NCBI RefSeq assembly: GCF_019898765.1
Contig: NZ_JAIOKB010000001.1
Span: 62,001 to 126,000, forward strand
DNA length: 64,000 nt
Reading direction: 5' to 3'
Source: Sphingomonas yunnanensis
GTDB taxonomy: Bacteria > Pseudomonadota > Alphaproteobacteria > Sphingomonadales > Sphingomonadaceae
Both the position numbers and the translations under genes were made by a program. Positions 1 to 8,436 of the stretch are shown here, piece by piece (the stretch's first letter is position 1; every line of letters begins with the position of its first letter). The notes below the pieces were generated by a model. It saw only the letters and a list, made by a program, of their open reading frames with translations. It did no database searches and was not told where the DNA came from.

Positions 1-63
1 GCCGCGGTCCGTCGCGCCCGCAAGCTGGAGCGCAAGCGCGCCGAGCGCGACGGCGCCCGGTAA
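1..63 (+). CDS. rpsU: 30S ribosomal protein S21, C-terminal fragment
   Basis: The window opens inside a reading frame that ends at the TAA at 61-63. The last 20 residues are very basic (AAVRRARKLERKRAERDGAR) and match the Arg/Lys-rich C-terminal tail of S21 as found in alphaproteobacteria. S21 is a small-subunit ribosomal protein near the mRNA 3'/anti-Shine-Dalgarno region. The start lies outside the window. The following gene, an FKBP-type isomerase, is a usual rpsU neighbour in sphingomonads, which supports the call although only the tail is visible. Confidence 0.75.
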   Translation, partial: AAVRRARKLERKRAERDGAR

Positions 64-191
64 GCGGCTATTCTCCCTGCGCTCGCGGGCGCGGGGGTGA
101 GGGCGGCCGCGCGGCGTCCGCCCGGCCGGCGCGAACCGCCTGCCGCACGTGATCGCCGCCGCCGGCGGCGCAACCGGGGTGCCCTGAACCG

Positions 192-758
192 ATGTCCACC
201 GTCACCGCCGTCCCGCTCCAGCCGGTCAAGCGCGCCTACGTGCTATGGCTGGTCGCTGGCCTGCTGATCGCGCTCGTCGCCGGTGTCGCGCTGGCGCGCG
301 CGGGTGACACCGGGATCATCACTACGCCGTCAGGGCTGCGCTACAAGGTGCTCAAGGCCGGTGACGCCAAGGGACCGAGCCCGACCAACGCCGATGTCAC
401 GCTGGTGAACTACGAGGGCCGACTGCTCGACGGTACCGTTTTCGACAAGTCGCAGCAGCCGACGCCGCTGCCGGTCTCGGGGGTGGTGCCGGGATTCTCC
501 GAAGGGCTCAAGCTGATGCACAAGGGCGGCAAGTATCGCCTGTGGATCAAGCCCGAGTTGGGCTACGGCGAGCGCTCGACTGGGCCGATCCCACCGAACT
601 CGACATTGGTGTTCGACGTCGAGCTGCAGGATTTCATCCCCGAGGCGACGCTGCGCCAGCTGCAGATGCAGCAGCAGATGATGGGCGGAGCACCGGGGGG
701 TGCTATGCCCGGCGGTGGCATGCCCGGCATGCCGGGTGGAGCGCCCGGGGGCCGCTGA
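192..758 (+). CDS. Membrane-anchored FKBP-type peptidyl-prolyl cis-trans isomerase
   Basis: This 188-residue protein is predicted to catalyse proline cis-trans isomerisation, a folding-helper role in the periplasm. A hydrophobic segment at about residues 17-37 acts as a signal anchor. The FKBP core follows (about 45-150), with the typical pieces YEGRLLDGTVFDKS, a VVPGFSEGLKLM-like loop, GGKYRLWIKPELGYG and PPNSTLVFDVELQDF. After the core comes a low-complexity Gln/Met/Gly/Pro tail of about 35 residues ending in PGGAPGGR. A GC-rich hairpin terminator lies downstream. The function of the tail is unknown; substrates cannot be inferred. Confidence 0.9.
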   Translation: MSTVTAVPLQPVKRAYVLWLVAGLLIALVAGVALARAGDTGIITTPSGLRYKVLKAGDAKGPSPTNADVTLVNYEGRLLDGTVFDKSQQPTPLPVSGVVPGFSEGLKLMHKGGKYRLWIKPELGYGERSTGPIPPNSTLVFDVELQDFIPEATLRQLQMQQQMMGGAPGGAMPGGGMPGMPGGAPGGR

Positions 759-788
759 AAGCGGGGCGGTCAGTAGCTGAGATGGGGA

Positions 789-811
789 GGGTGGCCGGAA
801 GGCCGCCCTTT
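789..811 (+). terminator. Rho-independent terminator after the FKBP gene
   Basis: An 8-bp GC-rich stem (789-796 with 801-808, one T:G pair) around a GGAA tetraloop is followed by three T residues. It lies 30 bases past the FKBP stop codon. The T-tract is short. The rest of the gap up to 1027 shows no gene that I can support. Confidence 0.6.
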
Positions 812-1027
812 GTCGTTGGGCTTAGCCGCACGCAGCGCTGCCCGTCCTCTCTCAGCACGCGATGCGGCAGATGGCGTGGTGACGGCAGCCGCGCCGCTGT
901 CGTCCTCCTATACGCCGAACGGCTCGGACTACATAAATAGCGCTCGCGGCCCTGCGTTCTCCCGCGTGCCGCGGGGGCCCGACCGGCAGTATAAGCGAGG
1001 GCGAGGCGCCCATCCTGAGGCGCTAGG

Positions 1028-1057
1028 ACAAAAAAATAGCGGCCCGAAGGCCGCTAT
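1028..1057 (-). terminator. Strong rho-independent terminator of the small exported protein gene
   Basis: Read on the minus strand, a perfect 9-bp stem (1057-1049 with 1044-1036) closes a TTCG tetraloop and is followed by a run of at least six T residues. It begins 28 bases after the stop codon of the gene at 1086-1331. Confidence 0.85.
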
Positions 1058-1085
1058 CTCCTACTCCCGGGGGAGCCCGATCAGC

Positions 1086-1331
1086 TCAGTTGCTGTCCGA
1101 GTTGTCGTCCTCTTTCGCGACGACGACGATGCCCGCGACGACCGCAGCGGCCGCCAGGACCGCGACGATGACACCGCCACCGGCGACGTCGCTCTTCTTC
1201 GCGGAAGCCGAGCCGGCGCGCGCCGACTTGGCGACCGACAGGCTCGACGCCGGGTTGGCCGGAGCGGCAACCGCCGGAGCAACCGCCATCGTGGCAGCAG
1301 CAGCAGCGAGCATGTACTTGGCAAGACGCAT
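1086..1331 (-). CDS. Small exported or membrane protein of unknown function
   Basis: The predicted 81-residue protein starts at the ATG at 1331, chosen because an AAGGGAG ribosome-binding site sits about 8 bases upstream; a longer reading from 1361 lacks this. Residues 1-23 form a signal peptide (MRLAKYMLAAAAATMAVAPA) with likely cleavage after AVA. The rest is Ala/Ser/Lys-rich, then one hydrophobic Ala/Val segment (about 50-70) and a short acidic tail, KEDDNSDSN. I recognise no family beyond similar small proteins in sphingomonads. A strong terminator directly follows, so this is a single-gene unit. Confidence 0.7.
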   Translation of the reverse strand: MRLAKYMLAAAAATMAVAPAVAAPANPASSLSVAKSARAGSASAKKSDVAGGGVIVAVLAAAAVVAGIVVVAKEDDNSDSN

Positions 1332-1439
1332 GTCAAACTCCCTTTGCATTCCGCCTGTCACTTACCGAGACGAGCATGAAAAGCAAGAGGGCGGATGCGC
1401 GATTGTTGCGATCCTATGGTATATCCGCCACGCGGCGGC

Positions 1440-2198
1440 TCAGGTCTGCAGCGTCCAACTCTCCCCGCCCTCGAGTCCGAGCGCGCTCAGCTTCCCGCTG
1501 GCATAGGCGCCCGTATCGACGCCGATCCGGTTGGCACGGCGATCGATCCCGTCGGTGATGGTGTGGCCGTGGACGATCATCTTGGGATGAGGGCGGCGGT
1601 AATCGAGGAAGCTGCCGCGGATCCAGCGCAGGTCCGCGGCGACCTGCTCGTCGAGCGGCACCTCCGGGCGGATGCCGGCGTGAACGAAGGCATAGTCGCC
1701 GGAGATGACAAGATCCTCGAAGCCGTCGAGGAAGTCGCGATGCGCCACCGGAACGAGCGCGGGCAGCCGCTCCGCCAGCGCGTCATAGTCTAGCGCGTCA
1801 TAGTCTTGCCGCGACAGGCCGTAGCTCATCAGCGTCTCGCGGCCGCCGACGCGGCAGAACAGCCGCAGCGCCTCGCGGTCGCCCGCCAGCGCGAGGAGGA
1901 ATACCTCCTCGTGATTGCCCTTGAGAAAGCGCGTGCTCGGCCGCTCGCGCGCGAGGTCGAGCAGCCGTGCCACGGCACCGGCCGAGTCAGGGCCGCGATC
2001 GACCAGATCGCCGAGGAAGATCAGCGATGTCTGAGCGCCGCCTCGGGCCGCGTCGTCGGCGTCGACCAGCGCCAGCAAGCGCTCCAGCTCGTCGCGGCAG
2101 CCGTGAACGTCGCCGATCGCGTAGAGCCGCTCCCCGGACGCGACGGAGGGGCTCGCGGCCGGGGCCGGGCGGGAAGGTCGGAGGAATTTGGACAGCAT
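1440..2198 (-). CDS. Calcineurin-like (PPP family) metallophosphatase
   Basis: The protein is predicted to be a metal-dependent phosphoesterase of the PPP group (serine/threonine phosphatase or ApaH-like). The hallmark motifs are in order: YAIGDVHGCRDE (GDxHG) near residue 25, FLGDLVDRGPDS (GDxxDRG) near 60, and KGNHEEVF (GNHE) near 85; histidines in VAHRDF/FVHAGIRPE and the HGHTI motif near the C-terminus complete the metal site. I prefer the ATG at 2198 (252 residues) to the longer frame from 2309, whose extra 37 residues look random. It diverges from galU. The substrate, phosphoprotein or dinucleotide polyphosphate, is unknown. Confidence 0.8.
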   Translation of the reverse strand: MLSKFLRPSRPAPAASPSVASGERLYAIGDVHGCRDELERLLALVDADDAARGGAQTSLIFLGDLVDRGPDSAGAVARLLDLARERPSTRFLKGNHEEVFLLALAGDREALRLFCRVGGRETLMSYGLSRQDYDALDYDALAERLPALVPVAHRDFLDGFEDLVISGDYAFVHAGIRPEVPLDEQVAADLRWIRGSFLDYRRPHPKMIVHGHTITDGIDRRANRIGVDTGAYASGKLSALGLEGGESWTLQT

Positions 2199-2399
2199 GG
2201 TCGCGGACGGCCGGCACGGGAGCGGAACGCGTCGCCATAGGCGCGGCGTCGGCACGAGACAACCGCGCTTGAGCGTCCCATTGGGCCCGGATTTGGTGCA
2301 GCGCAACACGAATCGGCTCGCGGCGTCGTTACGGGCGCGCTAACGGTTTGCCGCGAATAGCGGCGGCCGGTACACAGCCGGCGCCATCAGGAGGACCGA

Positions 2400-3269
2400 A
2401 TGACCATCAAGCCCGTGCGCAAGGCCATCTTCCCCGTCGCCGGCCTGGGAACGCGCTTCCTCCCCGCGACCAAGGCGATGCCGAAGGAGATGCTGACGGT
2501 CGTCGACAAGCCGCTGATCCAATATGCCGTCGAGGAAGCGCTCGAGGCCGGCATCGAGCAGCTGATCTTCGTCACGGGCCGCGGCAAGGGCGCATTGGAG
2601 GACCATTTCGACGTCTCGTTCGAGCTCGAGACGACGATGCGCGCGCGCGGCAAGAGCCTGGCGGTAATCGAGACGATCCGCCAGCAGCCGGGCTCGCCGG
2701 TCTATGTCCGCCAGCAGGAGCCGCTCGGGCTCGGCCACGCGGTGTGGTGTGCGCGCGAGATCGTCGGTGACGAGCCCTTCGCGGTGCTGCTCCCCGACGA
2801 GCTGATGGTTGGCTCGCCCAACTTCCTCAAGCAGATGGTCGACGCCTACCAGCAGGTCGGCGGCAACGTCATCGGCGCGCTCGAGGTCGCCCCCGAGGAG
2901 ACCAACAAATACGGCATCATCTCGCCGGGCCAGCGCGACGGCGCGCTGACCGAGGTCACCGCGCTGGTAGAGAAGCCCGCCGCCGGCTCCGCCCCGTCCA
3001 ACCTGATGATCCCCGGCCGCTACATCCTCCAGCCCGAGGTCATGCAGATCCTCGACGCCAAGGAGACGGGTGCGGGCGGCGAGATCCAGCTGACCGACGC
3101 GATGGCCAAGCTGATCGGCCGCCAGCCGTTCCACGGCTTCACCTTCAACGGCGAGCGTTTCGACTGCGGCGACAAGACCGGCTTCATCATGGCGAACCTC
3201 GCACTGGCGCTCGCCCGCGACGACATCGGCCCGGCGGTTCGCGCCTTCGCGCAGCAGCGGCTGGGGTAA
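2400..3269 (+). CDS. galU: UTP-glucose-1-phosphate uridylyltransferase
   Basis: GalU makes UDP-glucose from UTP and glucose-1-phosphate in the cytoplasm, feeding exopolysaccharide and lipopolysaccharide synthesis. The 289-residue length is standard. The N-terminal nucleotide-binding motif FPVAGLGTRFLPATKAMPKE is intact, followed by LTVVDKPLIQYAVEEA, LGLGHAVWCA, the LLPDE acidic motif and VEKP. A GGAGG-type ribosome-binding site lies 6-8 bases before the ATG. It faces the MoeB-like gene, with an 80-base gap that holds nothing recognisable. Confidence 0.95.
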   Translation: MTIKPVRKAIFPVAGLGTRFLPATKAMPKEMLTVVDKPLIQYAVEEALEAGIEQLIFVTGRGKGALEDHFDVSFELETTMRARGKSLAVIETIRQQPGSPVYVRQQEPLGLGHAVWCAREIVGDEPFAVLLPDELMVGSPNFLKQMVDAYQQVGGNVIGALEVAPEETNKYGIISPGQRDGALTEVTALVEKPAAGSAPSNLMIPGRYILQPEVMQILDAKETGAGGEIQLTDAMAKLIGRQPFHGFTFNGERFDCGDKTGFIMANLALALARDDIGPAVRAFAQQRLG

Positions 3270-3351
3270 GATCTCGACGAGGGGTGAGGAGGCCGGGACA
3301 GCGGGCGGCGACGTTCGTTGCACCACCTCCTAGGTCGCAGCGGTCGCTCGC

Positions 3352-4110
3352 TCAGCCGCCGCCTGTTCCGCAGGCGGTGCATCCCGGATCCTTGGGCAGC
3401 GACAAGGTGCGGAAGCGCAGGGCGAGCAGGTCGATCAGTACCAGCTTGCCCGCGCTGTCCTCGCCGAACGGTGCCAGTTGGCGGATCACCTCGAGCGCGG
3501 CGAGGCTGCCCACGACCCCGGTGACCGGCCCCAGCACGCCTTCCTCAGCGCAGGTGAGCCCGTCGCGCTGCGGCGACTCGCCGACGAAGCAGCGATAGCA
3601 GGGCCGGTCGGGCTCCCAGCCGCGGAAGACGCCGATCTGTCCCTCGAACCGCCCCACGGCGGCGGAGATCAAGGGTACGCGCGATGCGAGCGCCGCGTCG
3701 GCGACGGCGAGCCGCGTGTCGAAATTGTCGCTGCCGTCGATCACCGCGTCGGCGCCGTCGAGCAGCGACGCGGCGTTGGCGGCATGGATGCGCGTCACCA
3801 ACGGCCGCACCGTCACGTGCGGGTTGAGCCGTCCCACCGCCGCCGCCGCTGCCTCCGCTTTGGCCTGACCCAGGTCGGCGGTGGTGTAGAGCGTCTGTCG
3901 CTGGAGGTTGCTCGTGTCGACTCGGTCGTCGTCGACCACGTCGAGTCGACCCACGCCCGCGGCGCCGAGATAATGGAGCACGGGCGAGCCGATCCCGCCG
4001 GCACCGATCACCAGCACGCGCGCCCGCCGCAGCCTTAGCTGCCCGGCGCCCCCAACCTCGGGCAAGACGATATGCCGCGCGTAGCGCGCGAGCTCGTCGG
4101 GGCTGAGCAT
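3352..4110 (-). CDS. HesA/MoeB/ThiF family E1-like adenylyltransferase
   Basis: Predicted to adenylate the C-terminal Gly of a small ubiquitin-like sulfur carrier (MoaD or ThiS type). About 252 residues. Residues 35-45 carry the ATP-binding glycine motif VIGAGGIGSPV, then LDVVDDDRVDTSNLQRQ with the Arg finger and VIDGSDNFDTR. Two Cys pairs, CYRC and CTAC, form the zinc site. The start at 4110 overlaps the stop of the upstream gene (TGATG), which suggests translational coupling; a GTG at 4119 is the alternative. There is no MoaD/MPT-synthase neighbour, so the sulfur acceptor (moeB versus thiF) cannot be settled. Confidence 0.85.
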   Translation of the reverse strand: MLSPDELARYARHIVLPEVGGAGQLRLRRARVLVIGAGGIGSPVLHYLGAAGVGRLDVVDDDRVDTSNLQRQTLYTTADLGQAKAEAAAAAVGRLNPHVTVRPLVTRIHAANAASLLDGADAVIDGSDNFDTRLAVADAALASRVPLISAAVGRFEGQIGVFRGWEPDRPCYRCFVGESPQRDGLTCAEEGVLGPVTGVVGSLAALEVIRQLAPFGEDSAGKLVLIDLLALRFRTLSLPKDPGCTACGTGGG

Positions 4111-4472
4111 CAGGGCCACTCGAAGGTGATCGAGCTGCGATACCAGCCCGCCGCGGGAATGTCGGCGACGTTGCCGCGCATCGCGCGCAGCGTCAGGCCG
4201 GAGGCATATTGCTCCACCGTCGGACAGTCGATCGCGCGTGGCACGATCCGCCGGACCTGGCCCTCGGCACCCAGGAAGACGACGAAGTCGACCGTGACCC
4301 GCTTCGTCTCCGACGTGGGGCAGCGCCCGGCGCGCACCTCGTCGCGGACGAAGGCGGTGACCTGCTCGCCCGGCTCCCAGCGACGCAGCAGCGGCACCTG
4401 CTGGAGCGTGCTCCAGTCGATCGGCGGTGCCAGCGGGGACGCCTGCAGCAGCAGCGCGAGCGCGACGATCAC
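4110..4472 (-). CDS. Small exported protein of unknown function between dut and the E1-like gene
   Basis: From a GTG at 4472 the frame encodes 120 residues beginning VIVALALLLQASPLAPP, a short signal-like hydrophobic stretch. The mature part contains two cysteines (GRCPTSE and AIDCPTVE) that could form a disulfide, and the pattern VTVDFVVFLGAEGQVRRI...RAMRGNVADIPAAGWYRSSITFEW, suggestive of a TonB-C-like alpha/beta fold, although this is a weak guess. A longer frame to 4649 overlaps dut and its extra residues are Arg/Pro-rich noise. It is stop-start coupled to the MoeB-like gene. Confidence 0.6.
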   Translation of the reverse strand: MIVALALLLQASPLAPPIDWSTLQQVPLLRRWEPGEQVTAFVRDEVRAGRCPTSETKRVTVDFVVFLGAEGQVRRIVPRAIDCPTVEQYASGLTLRAMRGNVADIPAAGWYRSSITFEWP

Positions 4473-4581
4473 CGTGCGATTTCCGCGCGTACCGAATGCG
4501 TCACGCGCTGCGACCCGACGGCGGATACGTCGCGCTGGTACCTCTCGCGATCCACCATCGAGACGTCCGTCCGGGCTCCTT

Positions 4582-5097
4582 TCACTCGCTCGCGGGCGAC
4601 CGCGCGGCGGCACTACCGTAGCCGGTCGAGCCGAAGCCGCCAAGGCCACGGGCCGTTTCGGAGGAAAAGGCCTCGACCACGCGCAGTTCGGGCCGGAGGA
4701 TCGGCACGAAGACGAGCTGCGCCACGCGGTCGCCGGGCTCGATCACTAGCGGCGCGGAGCCGGGCGGGGTGCGCAGCCACGCGCTGATGTAGATCTGATC
4801 TGTGTAGTCCGCGTCGATCAGCCCGACCGATTGGCCGAGGATCAGGCCTTTCTTGTGGCCCAGGCCGGATCGCGCGAGCAGCACCGCGGCCATGTAGGGA
4901 TCGTTCATCAGCAGCGCGATGCCCGAGGGGATCAGCACCGCGGGCGCCTGCGGCTGGAGGGTCAGCGGCGCGTCGATGCAGGCGTGCAGGTCGATCCCGG
5001 CCGCCATCTCGGTCTGGTACTGGGGCAGCCCCCAGTCATGCAGCCGCTCGTCGATCACGCGCAGCTCCACCGCGCGCGCCGTGTCATGTTCCGCCAT
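4582..5097 (-). CDS. dut: dUTP diphosphatase
   Basis: Dut hydrolyses dUTP to dUMP and pyrophosphate, keeping uracil out of DNA and supplying dTMP synthesis. All five dUTPase motifs are present in the 171-residue protein: AGIDLHA, LARSGLGHKKGL, GLIDADYTDQ, GDRVAQLVF and the C-terminal RGLGGFGSTG. The start is the ATG at 5097 (MAEHDTARAVELRV); residues further upstream are Arg/Gly-rich noise. Dut usually follows coaBC directly. Here coaBC is on the same strand but 39.5 kb away, so this is the left edge of the apparent insertion. Confidence 0.93.
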   Translation of the reverse strand: MAEHDTARAVELRVIDERLHDWGLPQYQTEMAAGIDLHACIDAPLTLQPQAPAVLIPSGIALLMNDPYMAAVLLARSGLGHKKGLILGQSVGLIDADYTDQIYISAWLRTPPGSAPLVIEPGDRVAQLVFVPILRPELRVVEAFSSETARGLGGFGSTGYGSAAARSPASE

Positions 5098-5179
5098 CGC
5101 CCCGAAGCTCCTCGATCTGTCGCGACGGGGCCTTAGCGCGTCGGCCGCGGTGCTGCCACCGCGGCCGCGACGGTGAGCA

Positions 5180-5203
5180 GGGCCGCGCCGTGACGCGCGG
5201 CCC
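5180..5203 (-). terminator. Possible terminator hairpin after the TonB-dependent receptor gene
   Basis: A 9-bp perfect stem (GGGCCGCGC with GCGCGGCCC) around a 6-base loop lies about 10 bases past the stop of the receptor gene on the minus strand. No T-tract follows, so termination by this element is uncertain. Confidence 0.35.
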
Positions 5204-5212
5204 CGTGCCAGG

Positions 5213-8200
5213 TCAGAAGCGGACGTGCCCGCCGACGATGAAGCGGCGCCCATAGTCGAACACGTCGAGCAGCTGGTTGCTGAAGCGTCCGTGCGTGCTC
5301 TGCTGGTTGTTGTTCACATTCTCCGCCGCGGCGAAGATGCTGAAGTTCTTGTTGATGTCATAGCTCGTCGAGAGATCGAGCTGGAGACTCGAGTTGACGA
5401 AGGTCGGCTCGGCGCCGAACTGGCTGGTGTTCTGGTTCTGACCGAATTGCAGCAGATACTCGTCGCGCCAGTTGAGCGCGGCGCGGAACTGGAAGCCGTT
5501 CTTGTCATAGAAGCCAACGAAGTTCGCCGAGTTCGCCAGGCCGGTCACCGCGAAGCCGGTCTGCGAGATGTCGGACGAGTCATACGGCTTGTTGGTGTCG
5601 ACCAACGTGGCGTTGGCCTGGAAGCCGAAGCCGGTGTCGCCGAACACCTGCTGCCACGCCAGCTCGACGCCGCGCACGGTCGCGTCCGGGCCGTTGACCT
5701 GCTGCGACACCGCGAAGTTGGCGGCGTTGCCCGTGGTCGGGTCGACTACGCCGTTGATCGCCTGGCGCGTCACGCCCTGCACGATGAAGTTGCTGACGTT
5801 CTTCAGGAAGAAGTCGACCGACAGGTACGAGTTGCGCTTGTAATACCATTCCGCGGCGACGTCGAAATTGTCCGCGAGATAGGGTTGCAGCGAGGGGTTG
5901 CCGCCGCTGGCGGTGAGCGCGCCGACGCGCTGGCCGATGCCGACCGCGAGCACCGGGTTGAGCGTGGCGAGCCCCGGGCGAGTCAGCGTGCGCGAGGCGT
6001 CGAAGCGCAGCTGGAGCTCGGGCGTGACCTCGAGCCGCATGTCGACGGTGGGGAGCAGATACGAATAGTTGCTCTTCGCGCTGATTGGCGTCACCTCGCC
6101 GAACGCCACGCTCAGCAGCGTCGGATCCGCGGCGCTGGTCGAGATCGAGACGGGGAGGCGACCCTGGCCGGTCGAGGTCAGGTGCGTGTTCTCGTTGCGC
6201 ACGCCCGCCGCGAAGTGGAACGGCATGCCCGCGATATCGGCGGTATAGGCGACGTTGAGGTAGAGCGACCAGGTCTTCTCGTTGATGTTCTGGAGGCTGT
6301 TGGGATCGACCAGCTGGTCGAAGCTGCCGGTGAAGCCGCTCAGTCCGGTGGTGCTAGCCGCGGCATAGTTGAAGCCGGGGATGTTCTGCGTCTGCGGGTT
6401 GCCGAGCCCGCTGAGGAACTGCTGGTAGGCGACAGGGCTGAACACGATCAGCGACGGCGGCAGCGAGCCCTTGAAGCCCGGGATGAAGTTGCGCCCGAGC
6501 GAGACGCTGCCCTGGTAGAGCGATGCCGGCAGCGGCGCGACTCCGCTGCCCTGCCCGGAGGGCGTGCCGTAGCCCGAATAGGCCTGCCAGAAGTTGTTGG
6601 TGAAGGTGCTCTTGTTCGACAGGCGGAACTGATCGTCGACATATTGGCCGCCGGCGCGGATGGTCAGGTCGTCCTGCTTCCACGTCGCGGTGAAGCGCGC
6701 CTGCTTGAGCTCGTCGGTGTTCTGCTGGGTCTGGTTGACCGTGACGTGCGAGCCGATCAGCGTGGGATCGGCGAAGGCCGCGGCGTTCCCGTTCGGCCCC
6801 ACGACCGTGAGCGACGGGAAGCTGTTGGTGCTCTTGCCGCTGATCTGCAGCCCGGTGTTGTTGGCGAGATTGCCGCCGTAGCCGATGTCGCCGTTCTGGC
6901 TGCCGATCGTGTCGTCGTCGGGGTTGAGCCAGCTCTTCGCGTAGGAGAGGTCACCCTCCAGCGTGAAGTTCTCGCTGACGTCCCATTTGACGTTGCCGCC
7001 GATCTGGTTGGTGCGCAGGATCTGCGTGTTGAGCGCAGCGGTGAAGTCGGTCGGCGAGCCCGCCTGGGTGAAGTCGACCGCGGTGCCGTTGTCGTCGAGT
7101 TCGACGTTGCGCAGCGCGCCCTGGTTGAACCAGACGCCCAGTGCCGACGAGCGGGTGACGATCTCCTGGCGCGAGAAATTGTCGTCGAGCGTGACCATCA
7201 CGTCCTCGGACGGATGCCATTGCAGCGCCAGGCGCGCGTCGACGCGCTCGTCTTTGGTGCTCTGCTGGTCGATGACATATTGCTGCGGGAACCAGCCCAC
7301 CACTGTCTGGCGCTGCGCCGCGGCCGCGCCGGCGGTGCTGGTCGGGTTACAGCTCGCCGCGGTGCTGCCCTGGAGCTGGCACGGCGCGTAGAAGCCGCCG
7401 GCCCAGCCCGACACCGAGACGCGGTTGGTCTTGGTGTCGCGCCGCGTGTAGATCACGTCGGCCAGCACGCCGAGCGTGTCGCCGGCGAAGGTGTTGCTGA
7501 CGAGCACGCCCGCGGTCGGGACGATCTTGCCCGAACGGTCCTGGATCGATCCCGCGGCGCTCGCCGCGACGCGCAGTCCGGGGTGATCGAAGGGCTTGGG
7601 GAACTGGATGTCGACGGTGGCGCCGATCGAGCTCGACGCCAGCGTGACGTCGGGCGTCTTGAGCACGCTCAGCTGGCCGATGAAGTCCGAGCCGACGGTC
7701 GAGAAGTCGATCTGCCGGCTGCCGGTTCCGGTCGAGATGCGGCGGCCGTCGTACAGCGTGGTGTTGAAGTCGCCGCCGAAGCCGCGGACGGTGATGCCGG
7801 TCGCTTCGCCGCGGGTACCCGAGCGCTGGATCGAGACGCCGGGCAGGCGCTGCAGCGACGCCGCGACGTTGGTGTCGGGGAACTTGCCGATGTCCTCGGC
7901 CGAGATCGCGTCGACCACGCCGGTGGCGGTGCGCTTGATGTCGAGGTTGCGCTGGAGCGAGCCGCGCAGGCCGGTGACGATGATGTCCTGCGTCGTGTCG
8001 CCGTTCAGCCCGGCCTGGTCGCCCGCGGTGTTGGCGCCGTTGGTGTCGGGGGCGGTCGCCTCGTCCTGCGGACGGCCGGCCTCATTGGCACTGGTCGTAT
8101 TGGCCGTGGAGGGGACCGCCGGCTGCACGCCCGCCGAGGGCTGCGCCTGGCTGTTCTGCATGCTGCTGGGATCGGCCTGCTGCGCCATCGCGGGGGCCGG

Positions 8201-8311
8201 CGCGATCAGCGCGGCAGTGAGCGCGGCGCCGCTGCACGCGGCGATCAGGCTGCGACGGGTGGTGTTGCGTCCGCCGCGACCGACGGGACGTACGCTCTCA
8301 GGCTCTATCAT
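5213..8311 (-). CDS. TonB-dependent outer-membrane receptor (glycan-type, very large)
   Basis: This is a 1032-residue TonB-dependent transporter, expected to import a substrate across the outer membrane using TonB/ExbBD energy. The start at 8311 is chosen for its GGAGGAGAGG ribosome-binding site. Residues 1-44 are a signal peptide ending APAMAQ. An unusual linker of about 65 residues rich in Gln, Ala, Asn, Thr and Ser follows, then the TonB box DIIVTG (about 109). The plug (FPDTNVAASLQRLPGVSIQR, ITVRGFGGDFNTTLYDGRR) and a beta-barrel ending in FIVGGHVRF are intact. It diverges from SapC, the JmjC-like cupin and GH95, so a glycan or glycoside is the likely substrate. Its promoter region holds two TAGCGCTA palindromes. 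Confidence 0.9.
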   Translation of the reverse strand: MIEPESVRPVGRGGRNTTRRSLIAACSGAALTAALIAPAPAMAQQADPSSMQNSQAQPSAGVQPAVPSTANTTSANEAGRPQDEATAPDTNGANTAGDQAGLNGDTTQDIIVTGLRGSLQRNLDIKRTATGVVDAISAEDIGKFPDTNVAASLQRLPGVSIQRSGTRGEATGITVRGFGGDFNTTLYDGRRISTGTGSRQIDFSTVGSDFIGQLSVLKTPDVTLASSSIGATVDIQFPKPFDHPGLRVAASAAGSIQDRSGKIVPTAGVLVSNTFAGDTLGVLADVIYTRRDTKTNRVSVSGWAGGFYAPCQLQGSTAASCNPTSTAGAAAAQRQTVVGWFPQQYVIDQQSTKDERVDARLALQWHPSEDVMVTLDDNFSRQEIVTRSSALGVWFNQGALRNVELDDNGTAVDFTQAGSPTDFTAALNTQILRTNQIGGNVKWDVSENFTLEGDLSYAKSWLNPDDDTIGSQNGDIGYGGNLANNTGLQISGKSTNSFPSLTVVGPNGNAAAFADPTLIGSHVTVNQTQQNTDELKQARFTATWKQDDLTIRAGGQYVDDQFRLSNKSTFTNNFWQAYSGYGTPSGQGSGVAPLPASLYQGSVSLGRNFIPGFKGSLPPSLIVFSPVAYQQFLSGLGNPQTQNIPGFNYAAASTTGLSGFTGSFDQLVDPNSLQNINEKTWSLYLNVAYTADIAGMPFHFAAGVRNENTHLTSTGQGRLPVSISTSAADPTLLSVAFGEVTPISAKSNYSYLLPTVDMRLEVTPELQLRFDASRTLTRPGLATLNPVLAVGIGQRVGALTASGGNPSLQPYLADNFDVAAEWYYKRNSYLSVDFFLKNVSNFIVQGVTRQAINGVVDPTTGNAANFAVSQQVNGPDATVRGVELAWQQVFGDTGFGFQANATLVDTNKPYDSSDISQTGFAVTGLANSANFVGFYDKNGFQFRAALNWRDEYLLQFGQNQNTSQFGAEPTFVNSSLQLDLSTSYDINKNFSIFAAAENVNNNQQSTHGRFSNQLLDVFDYGRRFIVGGHVRF

Positions 8312-8395
8312 GGCCCTCTCCTCCTCTGCACCGGTGACTCCGGCATGTTCGATCATCGCGCGTGCCCGACTCGGACGGCCCGGCTTTCACGGCGA

Positions 8396-8408
8396 TGTAG
8401 CGCTAACA
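8396..8408. promoter_or_regulatory. XylR-like LacI-family operator, copy 1
   Basis: The sequence TGTAGCGCTAACA has a perfect 8-bp palindromic core (TAGCGCTA, 8398-8405). It resembles the 14-bp operator bound by the LacI-type repressor XylR of Caulobacter crescentus. It lies in the gap between the divergent receptor and sapC genes. The repressor that would bind it is not identified in this window. Confidence 0.5.
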
Positions 8409-8436
8409 TACCTGGCCGGTTCGATCTGGCAAGTCA

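Noticed and set aside
1412..1426. TCCTATGGTATATCC, resembling the GntR-type site
   Set aside because: The right half matches poorly and the neighbouring genes are housekeeping; it is more likely part of an ordinary promoter for the small gene at 1086-1331.
4473..4649. N-terminal 59 residues of the frame ending at 4110
   Set aside because: They overlap the end of dut, are Arg/Pro/Ser-rich and precede a better GTG start followed by a hydrophobic signal-like stretch.
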